64,000 nucleotides of DNA, from the NCBI RefSeq assembly GCF_001687365.1, contig NZ_LGLV01000011.1:186001-250000 (forward strand). The letters run 5' to 3'. This stretch comes from Pararhizobium polonicum. Its GTDB lineage: Bacteria; Pseudomonadota; Alphaproteobacteria; Rhizobiales; Rhizobiaceae. Under the pieces are notes generated by a model that was not told where the DNA came from, ran no database searches, and was given only the letters and a program-made list of their open reading frames with translations. Positions 42,513 through 50,940 of the stretch are shown here, one piece after another. The translations under genes and the position numbers were made by a program. Position 1 is the first letter of the stretch; every line of letters starts with the position of its first letter.

Positions 42513-43207
42513 CGTGTCGCTTCCGTGTCCGGCCCGCCCGCCAGTTCGGGCAACAGCGGCTCGACGATCGCCAGCACGGCTGCCGCGATGTCGCTTGCCG
42601 CTGCCGTCGCATCGACCACATGGCAGCGCCCGGGATTGGTCGCGGCAATATCGAGAAAGGCCTCGCGGCGCTTTTCGTGGGTTTCGAGCTCTTCCTTTTC
42701 GAACCGGTCGAGCTCGGCCTCCTGGCCCTCCGGAAGTTCAATGGCGCTTGCCCGCCGCCGGACCCGCTCCAGCCCGACCGACGCGGGCAGATCGAAGACG
42801 ATCGTGCAATCGGGAATGACGCCGTTGACCGCAACCCGCTCCAGCGCCTCGATGAAGGGCACTTCCAGATTGCCGGTAACGCCCTGGTAGACGCGCGACG
42901 AGTCCATGAACCGGTCACAGATGACGACCGCACCTTTGAGAAGTGCCGGCCGGATGACCTCCTCGACATGATCGCTGCGGGCTGCGGCAAACAGGATTGC
43001 CTCCATGCGCACGCCGAAATCCTGAGCAGCACCCGAGAGCAGCACATGCCGCACTGCCTCGGCCCCCGGCGAGCCGCCGGGCTCACGGGTCGTCAGAACC
43101 GTGCGTCCGCGTTCCCGCAAGGCATCGGCGAGCAGGCGAATCTGGGTGGACTTCCCTGCCCCCTCGCCGCCTTCGAATGTAACAAACACGCCTTTTCCGA
43201 CTGACAC
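42509..43207 (-). CDS. tmk: Thymidylate kinase
   Basis: A 232-residue kinase that makes dTDP from dTMP. The P-loop is [12 protein letters not shown] near residue 10, the DR motif is [13 protein letters not shown], and the lid region is [18 protein letters not shown] start giving [13 protein letters not shown] is preferred because it matches the family N-terminus; a second GTG 17 codons upstream would give an unusual extension. It precedes holB with a 4-base overlap. Confidence 0.94.
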   Translation of the reverse strand: MSVGKGVFVTFEGGEGAGKSTQIRLLADALRERGRTVLTTREPGGSPGAEAVRHVLLSGAAQDFGVRMEAILFAAARSDHVEEVIRPALLKGAVVICDRFMDSSRVYQGVTGNLEVPFIEALERVAVNGVIPDCTIVFDLPASVGLERVRRRASAIELPEGQEAELDRFEKEELETHEKRREAFLDIAATNPGRCHVVDATAAASDIAAAVLAIVEPLLPELAGGPDTEATR

Positions 43208-43375
43208 TCTTGTTTCCCGTCCGCCTATTTTCCGTATGCCCTGCCGTTTGCAAGGCACGTGACGCTCACCGCCGCCGTGCGCTGCACGCCCGCGTTTTTG
43301 CGAGCGTTGTCACGTAACCTGATGTTTGTTTAACCGATTGTGTTCGGCCGCGAAACCGCTGGCGATGCCATTTCG

Positions 43376-44530
43376 TCAAAGCCAGAAGAACAGCAGCTCC
43401 TGCAGCGCGTCGAGCGCCCGGCTTGTCAACGAGCCCTCTCCGACCGCGGCGGCTGTTTCGACCGGAATTTCGCGTAAAAGCCGGTTGCCGCTCCATATTG
43501 TCAGCGTACCCGCCTTCACACCTGCCTCCACCGGCATCGCCAGCGGCCAGCGATAAACCACCCTGGCGGACAGCCGGTCCGGATTGTTGACAGGCACGAG
43601 AACATCGACCGCCTCACGGGTGACCAGCGGCACATGCGAAGCGGCTCCGCCATAGACGCTGGCCTCGCCGACGGTATCGCCGGCCTCAAACAGCCGCTTT
43701 CGTTCAAAGGCCGTCATCGACCAGTCGAGTATCTTGCGCGTCTCCTCGATGCGCTCCTTGTCGCTGGCAAGGCCGCCGAGCGCCAGGAAAACCCGCCGGC
43801 CGTCCCTCTGCATGGTGGTGACGATGGAATAGCCGAACCCTTCCGCAAATCCCGTCGCAAAGCCATCGACGCCGATATTGGCCGATATCAGCGGAATGCG
43901 GTTTCTCTGGCGGATTTTGTTCCACTCGAATTCGGCTTGCGAATAATACCGGAAGAGATCGGGGTAACTCGTCTGGATATGCCGGGCGAGCAAAGCCATG
44001 TCGCGCATCGTGACGCTATTTGCCGGATCAGGCAGGCCGGTAGCATTGTGAAAGACCGAGGCGGAAAGCCCGAGTTCACGGGCCCGGTCCGTCATCCGCT
44101 TGGCAAAGGCCTCCTCGCTGCCGGTCATGCCTTCGGCCAGAATGATGCAGGCATCGTTGGCGAGCAGCACGGTGACGCCCTGGATGAGATCGGCAACAGG
44201 GACGCGCGATTTCAAAGCCGCAAACATCGTCGATGTTCCCGACGGGGCACCGCCGGTGCGCCAGGCATGTTCCGAAACGGGAAATTGCGTGTCGAGCGTC
44301 AGCTCGTTCCTGCCGATCGCATCGAACACGACTTCCATGGTCATCAGCTTGGCCAGCGATGCCGGCGGCACAGGCGCGTTTTCATCCTTGGAAAACAGAA
44401 CCGTACCGGTGCCGGCGTCGATCAGGTAGGCCTGCTTCGCTTTGGTTTCAAAGGCTTGCGCCCGCGCCGCCAAGGGGGCGCAGGCGAGCAAAACAAGGGA
44501 GATGAAAACCGAGACCAGTCGTGTATGCAT
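43376..44530 (-). CDS. D-alanyl-D-alanine carboxypeptidase-like protein with degenerate active site
   Basis: A 384-residue PBP5/DacC-type protein with signal peptide (VSVFISLVLLACAPLAARA) and a C-terminal beta domain ending in an amphipathic helix (ALDALQELLFFWL) that should anchor it to the membrane. SxxK is present (PASLAK). The SxN motif reads LAN (VLLANDACI, usually SGND), and the KTG motif reads ATG (DGFATGFAEGFGYS). With those two changes normal carboxypeptidase activity is doubtful. GGAG lies 6 bases before the start. It is 66 bases downstream of rlpA, another wall gene. Confidence 0.88.
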   Translation of the reverse strand: MHTRLVSVFISLVLLACAPLAARAQAFETKAKQAYLIDAGTGTVLFSKDENAPVPPASLAKLMTMEVVFDAIGRNELTLDTQFPVSEHAWRTGGAPSGTSTMFAALKSRVPVADLIQGVTVLLANDACIILAEGMTGSEEAFAKRMTDRARELGLSASVFHNATGLPDPANSVTMRDMALLARHIQTSYPDLFRYYSQAEFEWNKIRQRNRIPLISANIGVDGFATGFAEGFGYSIVTTMQRDGRRVFLALGGLASDKERIEETRKILDWSMTAFERKRLFEAGDTVGEASVYGGAASHVPLVTREAVDVLVPVNNPDRLSARVVYRWPLAMPVEAGVKAGTLTIWSGNRLLREIPVETAAAVGEGSLTSRALDALQELLFFWL

Positions 44531-44597
44531 TCCAAACTCCGGTGACGTCTTCGGCAATAGCAGCCGGTCTACCGGGGATCAATCGCTAAGGCTGGGA

Positions 44598-45629
44598 TTA
44601 GCGCACGGCATTCTGGCGTTTGGCATAGGCGACGATGGAATTTGGCGTCAGCGGGTTCTGGTCGACGAGGATGGCATCGAAGGCCGTCTTGGAATCGCTT
44701 ACCCGCGCTTCGACATAGGCCGCCGCATAGGCCATATTGCCGTCCGGCCGTGGAATATATTCGGGCCGCTCCTTCGGCAAGGGACCGATTTCCGGAAGCA
44801 TGGCGAACGTCTCGAGCGCAGCAGACGCGGCGGACGGCTTTGCGGTTTCCGCAAGGGCGGTGACCGGAACACCCGTTTCCATATTCGACTTCGCCGGAAT
44901 GGTCAGCGTGCCGAGATTGCCCGCCTGCTTGCGCAGGGGCTCGTTCGAGGCGACCATCACACCCGTTGCGATCTGGCCTTCGGGGAAGGCATTCGGGCTG
45001 CGATCGCCTTTCTTGACATAGGAGGCCATCAGATAGGGCATGTCATTGCCCTCCAGCGGCGCCTTGCCGATATACTGGACGCGAACCTGGGCGCTGCCCT
45101 TGCGCTTCATGTCGAGGAAATCGGCTGTCTTGGAGGAGACGTCGATGATACGGCCATATTCGTAAGGCCCGCGGTCATTGACGCGCACCACCACCGAAGA
45201 GCCGTTTTCAAGATTGGTGACGCGGGCATAGCTCGGCAGCGGGAATGTCGGATGCGCCGCGGACAGGTGATAACTGTCGTAGACTTCGCCGTTCGCCGTC
45301 AGGCGGCCGTGGAACGCCGAACCGTACCAGGACGACATGCCGGTCTTGTTGTAGCCGAACTCTTCCTTCGGCTGATACCACTTGCCCTTGACCTGATAGG
45401 CCTTGCCGACCTGATAGCGGCCACCGCCCTTGGGGATGTTCTTGCCATCGGCAACGCGCGGGCTGGCCTTCACGCCATAGATCGACTCGGCGAAATATTC
45501 CTTGCTGCGCGGCTTGTCCTTCTTGATGCTGGCCGTCGAGCCGCATGCGGTCAGCGCGGCGCAGACCATGGGTATGGCGGCAACACGCAATCCCTTGAAG
45601 AGAAAAGCCGCAGTCTGATTGGATATCAT
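44598..45629 (-). CDS. rlpA: RlpA-family septal ring lytic transglycosylase lipoprotein
   Basis: About 343 residues. The lipobox LTAC-G lies near residue 30, so it should be a lipoprotein. The double-psi beta-barrel domain is seen as TGMSSWYGSAFHGRLTANGE, RVTNLENGSSVVVRVNDRGP and GRIIDVSSKTADFL. The C-terminal third has no recognisable SPOR domain, unlike E. coli RlpA. An ATG start is chosen; a GTG three codons upstream is equally possible. Two CtrA-like sites lie upstream, which would fit cell-cycle control of division. Confidence 0.9.
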   Translation of the reverse strand: MISNQTAAFLFKGLRVAAIPMVCAALTACGSTASIKKDKPRSKEYFAESIYGVKASPRVADGKNIPKGGGRYQVGKAYQVKGKWYQPKEEFGYNKTGMSSWYGSAFHGRLTANGEVYDSYHLSAAHPTFPLPSYARVTNLENGSSVVVRVNDRGPYEYGRIIDVSSKTADFLDMKRKGSAQVRVQYIGKAPLEGNDMPYLMASYVKKGDRSPNAFPEGQIATGVMVASNEPLRKQAGNLGTLTIPAKSNMETGVPVTALAETAKPSAASAALETFAMLPEIGPLPKERPEYIPRPDGNMAYAAAYVEARVSDSKTAFDAILVDQNPLTPNSIVAYAKRQNAVR

Positions 45630-45753
45630 GAGCCCCACATCGCCATTCGTAAAAGCCGTACTCGGTACCCTCTCGCGCTTGCCCCCGCGAAAGAACCGGC
45701 GTCACGAAACGTAACAGTCGATTAATCATGACAACAACGTGGCGAAATTGCGA

Positions 45754-45807
45754 ATGGTTAACCGTGCCGGAATGAAACAATTGGCGTTATGGTTTATGAA
45801 TGGTTAA
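45754..45807. promoter_or_regulatory. Two CtrA-like half-sites upstream of rlpA
   Basis: ATGGTTAA occurs at 45754-45761 and 45800-45807; on the rlpA strand both read TTAACCAT, the extended CtrA half-site known from alphaproteobacteria. They lie 125-180 bases before rlpA. The rest of the 424-base stretch before the tRNA-Ser gene (45630-46053) shows no convincing gene. Confidence 0.5.
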
Positions 45808-46053
45808 TTGTCGGGCGCGGGCGTTGCTTGGCGGATAGCAAGCTCTTCTGCTCGAAACCTGTCGATGCCGGCCCAAAGGCACACATCGCTGCACCGGTAT
45901 TTGCGCAGACCTGATGCATTGGCGCAAGCGCCGTGGAACCAGTTGACGTTCCCGATCCGCAGGCTATAAAGCGTGCCGTGACAAGCTGGTATCAGAGGTT
46001 CGCAGGGAAATCACTCCCCTGCCGAAACGATACAATGTAAAAGTCCGTCACAG

Positions 46054-46143
46054 GGAAGAGTGTCCGAGTGGTTTAAGGAACCGGTCTTGAAAACCGGCGT
46101 GCGGGAGACCGTACCGTGGGTTCGAATCCCACCTCTTCCGCCA
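46054..46143 (+). tRNA. tRNA-Ser(TGA)
   Basis: A 90-base tRNA with a long variable arm typical of serine. The acceptor arms GGAAGAG and CTCTTCC pair, the anticodon loop CTTGAAAAC gives TGA, the T arm GGGTTCGAATCCC is complete, and the CCA end is encoded. An accessory gene stretch begins directly after it. Confidence 0.97.
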
Positions 46144-46183
46144 GCCCTGCCGATTGCCCTCCATAGCCCGATATTGCCGCCGA

Positions 46184-46486
46184 TCACCGTGCGCCGTAGC
46201 GTACCGCCGTGAACACGTGCATGACAGTTGGTGCGGCGAGGAATCGCGCGGTCAGCGGTCGATTGGCCGCCATGTGCGACGATGTCCGGTGCGCCGCGAG
46301 TGCGGCCTCGTCCTCGTCGATTTCGATCCGCGTATAGCTGTCGGCAAGAGTGCGCGACTTGAACAATTCGTACAGGCTGTTACCCGGTTCATTGGCGCGC
46401 ACTCCCGCGGCCTGAACGGCGAAGGCGCGTTCGAATGCGTCGGCGTTACCCGGCGCGCTTGTGGGTTCGACCATCATCCCAATCAT
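46184..46486 (-). CDS. Small antibiotic-biosynthesis-monooxygenase (ABM) fold protein
   Basis: About 100 residues. The sequence VEPTSAPGNADAFERAFAVQ, followed by NEPGNSLYELFKSRTLADSYTRIEI (quoted in part as LYELFKSR) and a C-terminal ALAAHRTSSHM, fits the ABM ferredoxin-like fold of quinol or haem monooxygenases. The role is probably small-molecule oxidation, but no catalytic residues define a substrate. The start was placed at the second ATG, which follows GAGG; five more residues are possible. It is the last gene of a reverse-strand run of four. Confidence 0.72.
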   Translation of the reverse strand: MIGMMVEPTSAPGNADAFERAFAVQAAGVRANEPGNSLYELFKSRTLADSYTRIEIDEDEAALAAHRTSSHMAANRPLTARFLAAPTVMHVFTAVRYGAR

Positions 46487-46552
46487 CGTATCGCCTCGCA
46501 TCTACGGCCGACGGCAGCCCGGCCCTATAACCGGGCCGGGTCCAGCGGTGGA

Positions 46553-47149
46553 TTACGCCTGCGCCAGAAACTCCTGGGTGGTGATGGCGTTAGCGTAAAA
46601 GGGTGCGATCTCGGCCACGAAGTCGTTCTGCTGCTTGCGGGTATAGCCGGCTGAGGCGTCGTAGATGACGTTGGTGTGGTAGCCAAGGTCGTGCGCGTTG
46701 CGCATCGAAGACTCGACGCACTGGCGCAGTGAAAACCCCGATAGGTAGATCTCATCGATGCGGTTGTTGCGCAGGTAGCCGTCGAGCGTGGTTCCGACGA
46801 AGACGCTGCTGCCGCCGGCGCGCTCGCGAACGACATGCTCGCCCGCCGCCGGCTCGAAGCCGGGGAAGAAATCGGCCTGCTCGCCCAGGAACGCGCCATG
46901 GTCGCGCGTGATCTTGCGCAGGCCGTACTTGGCCTCGCCCAGCACCTTGAAGGTCGGCTCGAACTTCAGTGCTGCATGGATCACGTGCAGGCCGCGACGG
47001 CGGGCCTCTTCGAGGATGATCTTCGAATTGGCGATAGCGGTGTCGACCTGCTCCCGGTCCTGAAACACCGGATAAATGCCGCCGGTCGGGGAAAGCCAGT
47101 CGTTGACATATTCAATCAGGATCAGCGCGGTCTTGGATGGGGCGGTCAT
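46553..47149 (-). CDS. Isochorismatase-family cysteine hydrolase
   Basis: A 198-residue hydrolase. The nucleophile cysteine is in FSLRQCVESSMRNA. At the first acidic position the protein reads LILIEYVNDW, with Glu in place of the usual Asp, a variation seen in a subfamily. The substrate is unknown; relatives act on amides or nicotinamide-like compounds. A strong ribosome site AAGGAG lies before the ATG. It lies between the GST gene and the ABM gene, all on the reverse strand. Confidence 0.85.
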   Translation of the reverse strand: MTAPSKTALILIEYVNDWLSPTGGIYPVFQDREQVDTAIANSKIILEEARRRGLHVIHAALKFEPTFKVLGEAKYGLRKITRDHGAFLGEQADFFPGFEPAAGEHVVRERAGGSSVFVGTTLDGYLRNNRIDEIYLSGFSLRQCVESSMRNAHDLGYHTNVIYDASAGYTRKQQNDFVAEIAPFYANAITTQEFLAQA

Positions 47150-47175
47150 GATATCACTCCTTGGAATTCTGGTTG

Positions 47176-47850
47176 CTAAGCCGCGATCATCGCGCCTTGC
47201 TGGCGCAGGTGGTCGCGAAACAGGTCGGGATAGGTGCCGATCACGGCGTTCTTGACGCTGGATCGCTCGGCAAGCGCCACGCGCCACGCCGTCACCCGTG
47301 GCAGGCCAGCAAAGATCGGGTCCGCCACTTGCCGATCGATGATCCCGAAATAGCGGAACAGCGGTGCGTAGACCGCATCGACCAGACCAAAGTCCGCCCC
47401 GGCGAAATACGGGCCGTCGCCCAGTTCGGCCTCGATCTTGCTCAGCCGATCACGGAAGGCGGCCCGCTTGGCGTCAGCGGTCGCCATGTCCTTGGCGTGG
47501 AGGAACTGCCAGCCCTCCGTAAAGGTCTGGGTGGCGAATTCGATCCAGGCGCGATGCCGTGCACGCAGCAATGCATCGTCGGGGTACATCGCCGCGCCAC
47601 CCTGCGTCTCGTTCAGATATTCGCAGATCACCACGCTTTCGAAGAGGATCGCATCCTCCCCGTGCGGCTGGCGTACCTTCAGCACCGGCACCTTGCCGGT
47701 CGGCGACAGCGCCAGGAACCAGTCGGGCTTGGCCGAGAGATCGACGTTGACCCGGTCGAACGCCACCCCCTTTTCGAGAAGGACGATCGCGGCACGCTGG
47801 ACGAAGGGGCATAGCGGGTGGCTGACGAGAGTGAGGTTTTGCTCGGTCAT
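47176..47850 (-). CDS. Glutathione S-transferase
   Basis: A 224-residue GST. The N-terminal thioredoxin fold has SHPLCPFVQRAAIVLLEKG, with a cysteine at the catalytic position as in omega- and beta-like classes. The cis-Pro segment is GKVPVLKV and the glutathione gamma-Glu contact is FESVVICEYLNE. The C-terminal domain is all-helical. It is in line with the SDR gene upstream (29-base gap) and the hydrolase downstream, suggesting a detoxification operon. Confidence 0.9.
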   Translation of the reverse strand: MTEQNLTLVSHPLCPFVQRAAIVLLEKGVAFDRVNVDLSAKPDWFLALSPTGKVPVLKVRQPHGEDAILFESVVICEYLNETQGGAAMYPDDALLRARHRAWIEFATQTFTEGWQFLHAKDMATADAKRAAFRDRLSKIEAELGDGPYFAGADFGLVDAVYAPLFRYFGIIDRQVADPIFAGLPRVTAWRVALAERSSVKNAVIGTYPDLFRDHLRQQGAMIAA

Positions 47851-47879
47851 GACGGTGTCTCGATGTGCTGGAACAGAGA

Positions 47880-48638
47880 TCAGAGCGACTGGCCGCCCGA
47901 CACGTCGAACGTCGTGCCATTGGCCCAGCCGAAATCGTCTGACAGGATGGCTGCGACCGCGCCGCCGATGTCGTCGGGCTGACCGACGCGGCCGAGCGCG
48001 ATCTTGCTCGCGACGAAGGCATGAGCCTGTTCGTTATCGCGGACCCTGCCACCGCCGAAATCGGTGGCGATGGCACCGGGCGCGATGGCGTTGACGCGAA
48101 TCTGCCGCGCGCCGAGTTCCAGCGCCATGAACCGGGTCAGCGTCTCGAGCCCCGCCTTGGCTGCCGCATAAAGACCGAAGGTGGCCATTGACGTGCGCGT
48201 GAAGCCCGTAGAGACGTTGAGGATGCGTCCGCCATCAGCGATGATCGGTAGCAATGCCTGCGTCAGGAACACCGGTCCGCGCAGGTGCATGTCGATCATC
48301 ATATCGAACTGTTCCTCGCTTGCGTCAGCGACCTGCACGTGGACGACCGCACCGGCGTTGTTGACCAGATAGTCGAACCGGTCGCTGCCGAAGCGGCTCC
48401 GAAGCGTCTCGGCGAAGGATGCGGCGAAGGCCGGGAAGCTTGCTACCTTGGTGACGTCGAGCGCGAGCATCGCCGCTGTGCCGCCGAGCGCCTCGATCTC
48501 GCTTACCAGCGTCTGGGCTTCCGCGGCACCCTGGCGATAGGTGCCGACGATGCCGACGCCGCGACGGGCGAGATGCAGCGCCATACTGCGACCGAGGCCG
48601 CGGCTGGCGCCGGTAATGAGTGCGATCTTCTGAGACAT
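47880..48638 (-). CDS. Short-chain dehydrogenase/reductase (SDR)
   Basis: A 252-residue classical SDR. The cofactor motif is TGASRGLGRSMA near the N-terminus, NNAG is present, the catalytic set is Ser in LNVSTGF and Tyr-Lys in YAAAKAG, and the end has GTTFDVSGGQSL. It is probably NADP-dependent and acts on an unknown carbonyl. It heads a reverse-strand operon and is divergent from an AraC-type regulator 172 bases away, which is likely its activator. Confidence 0.9.
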   Translation of the reverse strand: MSQKIALITGASRGLGRSMALHLARRGVGIVGTYRQGAAEAQTLVSEIEALGGTAAMLALDVTKVASFPAFAASFAETLRSRFGSDRFDYLVNNAGAVVHVQVADASEEQFDMMIDMHLRGPVFLTQALLPIIADGGRILNVSTGFTRTSMATFGLYAAAKAGLETLTRFMALELGARQIRVNAIAPGAIATDFGGGRVRDNEQAHAFVASKIALGRVGQPDDIGGAVAAILSDDFGWANGTTFDVSGGQSL

Positions 48639-48810
48639 GGCTACATTCCTTGTGTTTCTGATTGTCGGATGGCACGCCGCTGGGGCGCCGCATTCGCTGC
48701 CAGTCAGATAGGCGATTGGTGTGTCCGACACCCCGCCTAATGCTCTCAATTATTTGCCTGATTGTCTCAAGCGCTTTGCAGATGGGAGAAATGGTGTCAT
48801 AGTCTTTGCC

Positions 48811-49710
48811 ATGACCGACACCTTACAGCCGCATCGCGATATCGCGCTCCGCCACGGGCGGACCGGAATGACCCTCACACCGATCCCCCGCCTGGAAATC
48901 GGCGTAGGACAAACGACCTCGGGAACGTCACCGTGTCTCTACCGCTCGATGATCTGCTTTATTCTGCAGGGATCGAAAGAGGTGGTCATTCACGACGACC
49001 TCCTGCGCTACGACGCGTCCCAATATCTGGTCAGCGCACTCGATCTGCCTTTGAGCGGCCAGATCCATGATGCTGACGACGGCAGTCCTTATGTGGCGAT
49101 TTCGTTGGTCCTCGATCCGGCACTCCTCGCCGAGGTCGCATCGACGATGCCGGCGGTGCGCGACTCGGACGCGCCAGGCAGCGGCATCGCGATCAACCCG
49201 ATGACTCCGCCGCTGCGCGACACGCTGCTGCGACTGCTGGCGTTGCTCGACACGCCTGTGGACATCCCGGCGCTCGCGCCGATGGCCGAACGCGAATTGC
49301 TTTATCGTCTCCTGCAGGGCCCGCAGGGGCGACTGTTGCGCCACATCGCCCGCCCGGAAGGCGCGATCGGCGGCATTCGTCGTGCAGTCGAATGGATCCG
49401 CGACCGCGGCAATAGGCGGCTGCGGATCGAGGCTCTATGCGAAGCCGCCGGCATGAGCCGAGCGAGTCTGCATCGCCACTTTCTCGCGCTGACGGGATTG
49501 AGCCCGATCCAGTATCAGAAGCAGATACGCCTTCAGGAGGCGCGCCAGTTGCTGCTCGCCGGCGACCATAGTGCCTCCGACGTCGCCTATGCGGTCGGCT
49601 ATGAAAGCGCCTCTCAGTTCAGCCGCGAATATCTGCGGCAGTTCGGGGCTCCGCCCGTCCGCGACGTTCGCAGGCTCAGGCAGTCGATCGACAATCAAAT
49701 GATCAATTAG
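48811..49710 (+). CDS. AraC-family transcriptional regulator with cupin-type sensor
   Basis: About 299 residues. The N-terminal half matches the AraC_N sensor domain (YRSMICFILQGSKEVVIHDD), and the C-terminal third holds the two helix-turn-helix units (LCEAAGMSRASLHRHF and SASDVAYAVGYESASQFSREY). The start is uncertain: the chosen ATG has only a distant ribosome site. It is divergent from the SDR-GST-hydrolase-ABM run and probably controls it in response to a small molecule. Confidence 0.88.
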   Translation: MTDTLQPHRDIALRHGRTGMTLTPIPRLEIGVGQTTSGTSPCLYRSMICFILQGSKEVVIHDDLLRYDASQYLVSALDLPLSGQIHDADDGSPYVAISLVLDPALLAEVASTMPAVRDSDAPGSGIAINPMTPPLRDTLLRLLALLDTPVDIPALAPMAERELLYRLLQGPQGRLLRHIARPEGAIGGIRRAVEWIRDRGNRRLRIEALCEAAGMSRASLHRHFLALTGLSPIQYQKQIRLQEARQLLLAGDHSASDVAYAVGYESASQFSREYLRQFGAPPVRDVRRLRQSIDNQMIN

Positions 49711-49906
49711 GCGGCCGTCAGCTCCGATGTTGTTGGCTCCAGAATGTTCAACGGAGCCGGCGGTCATCGCGAAATGGCGAGCCGTGGCGCGGGACTCCCA
49801 GGTCACCATCCTCTCGGGGCAGCGGGAGGCGCAACGTCATTCCCCTGCCAAGATAACTGCGGTCGGGCGGACACATCCCGACCTGCGCCCCGGCAGGCGT
49901 CACCGA

Positions 49907-50158
49907 CGGGGTAGAAGCGCCCAAACTTTCGGCCGAGATATTGAAGGATCGCTCCAGATCGAAGATCAACAGCGGCTCGCCGTCTGGCCCATCGGGGTCG
50001 ACAAGCGCCAGGATGCGATTGTTCGGCAAGATCGTCAGAAAGGCAGGCTCGAATTGCTCGCCTTTGATGAGGTCGACGAAATTCACATGATAGGGCACAT
50101 CCAGCTTTTCCAGCATGATGGTGGTCTTCCACCCGTTGGGCGTCGGCCAATAGTATAG
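49907..50158 (-). pseudogene. Glutathione S-transferase fragment, frameshifted and truncated
   Basis: The reverse strand encodes a recognisable N-terminal GST half of the Nu/YghU type: YYWPTPNGWKTTIMLEKLD, VDLIKGEQFEPAF and DPDGPDG in one frame, then SGAILQYLGRKFGRFYP in another. A one-base deletion in what should be TTCGAATCTGGAGCG explains the switch. The start region lacks an in-frame start codon and the C-terminal domain is missing. It is a decayed gene beside an intact GST. Confidence 0.82.
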
Positions 50159-50209
50159 TATTGTTGAATGATGCGGTCATCGGCATGTTCGATCCACTAC
50201 TTGCGGTCA

Positions 50210-50824
50210 TCAGCTGAAGGGGAAGGCGCCAAACGCCTCGGTCGCCTCCGCGCGGGAAGAAAGCGCTGCAAGCGCCGGGTGGGCCTCGGCGATGATGACG
50301 TCCGGGAGCATCTCGCGCGAGAATCGGAAAGCGACGGCGCTGGTGATGTCGGCCTGGACAGGTCTGTCACCGAACAGCCAGGGATCAGCCTGCCGCACCT
50401 CATCTTCAAGCAGTCGATAGGCCGCGACCACCTGAAGTTGAACCCGGTCGAGCCAAGGCTGATGCTGCCGTTCCGTCGGACGAAGGTTGTGCTCGTAAAC
50501 GATCTGAACCGTCTTCTCGCTGGCTGCAAGCGCGAGGCCGATGATCCTCTGGGCGCGGACATGAGCATCAAAACCGGCCGGCGTGAGCTTGAGGTCGAAG
50601 GCGGCCAAACGCTCCCCCAGTTCGAGGATCAGACCAGAATCCATCAAGACGGTTCCATCGTCCGTGACCAGCGTCGGCGCCTTCACCACCGGATTGATCG
50701 CAAAGAACGTATCGAACGCCGAGAAGACCGATAGAGGCTGATGCTCGAAGACGATGTTCTGAAGATGAAAAGACACAGCCACTCGCCGCACATAGGGGGA
50801 ATCCAGCATTCCGATCAATTTCAT
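50210..50824 (-). CDS. Glutathione S-transferase
   Basis: A 204-residue GST of a different class from its neighbours. The N-terminus MKLIGMLDSPYVRRVAVSFH holds a serine at the catalytic position, and VVKAPTLVTDDGTVLMDSGL carries the cis-Pro and the glutathione-binding Asp-Ser. GGAG lies 8 bases before the ATG. It is divergent from the FtrA-like regulator across 116 bases. Confidence 0.87.
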   Translation of the reverse strand: MKLIGMLDSPYVRRVAVSFHLQNIVFEHQPLSVFSAFDTFFAINPVVKAPTLVTDDGTVLMDSGLILELGERLAAFDLKLTPAGFDAHVRAQRIIGLALAASEKTVQIVYEHNLRPTERQHQPWLDRVQLQVVAAYRLLEDEVRQADPWLFGDRPVQADITSAVAFRFSREMLPDVIIAEAHPALAALSSRAEATEAFGAFPFS

Positions 50825-50940
50825 TGGTCTTGCTCCATTTTCTTGGTTGATCGCGGGGATCACCGATCCGCTTTTGCCGATCACGCTAACGATTACACAT
50901 CGCATTGCCAGTGGCCTGATTTGCCACTATCGTAAGGATC

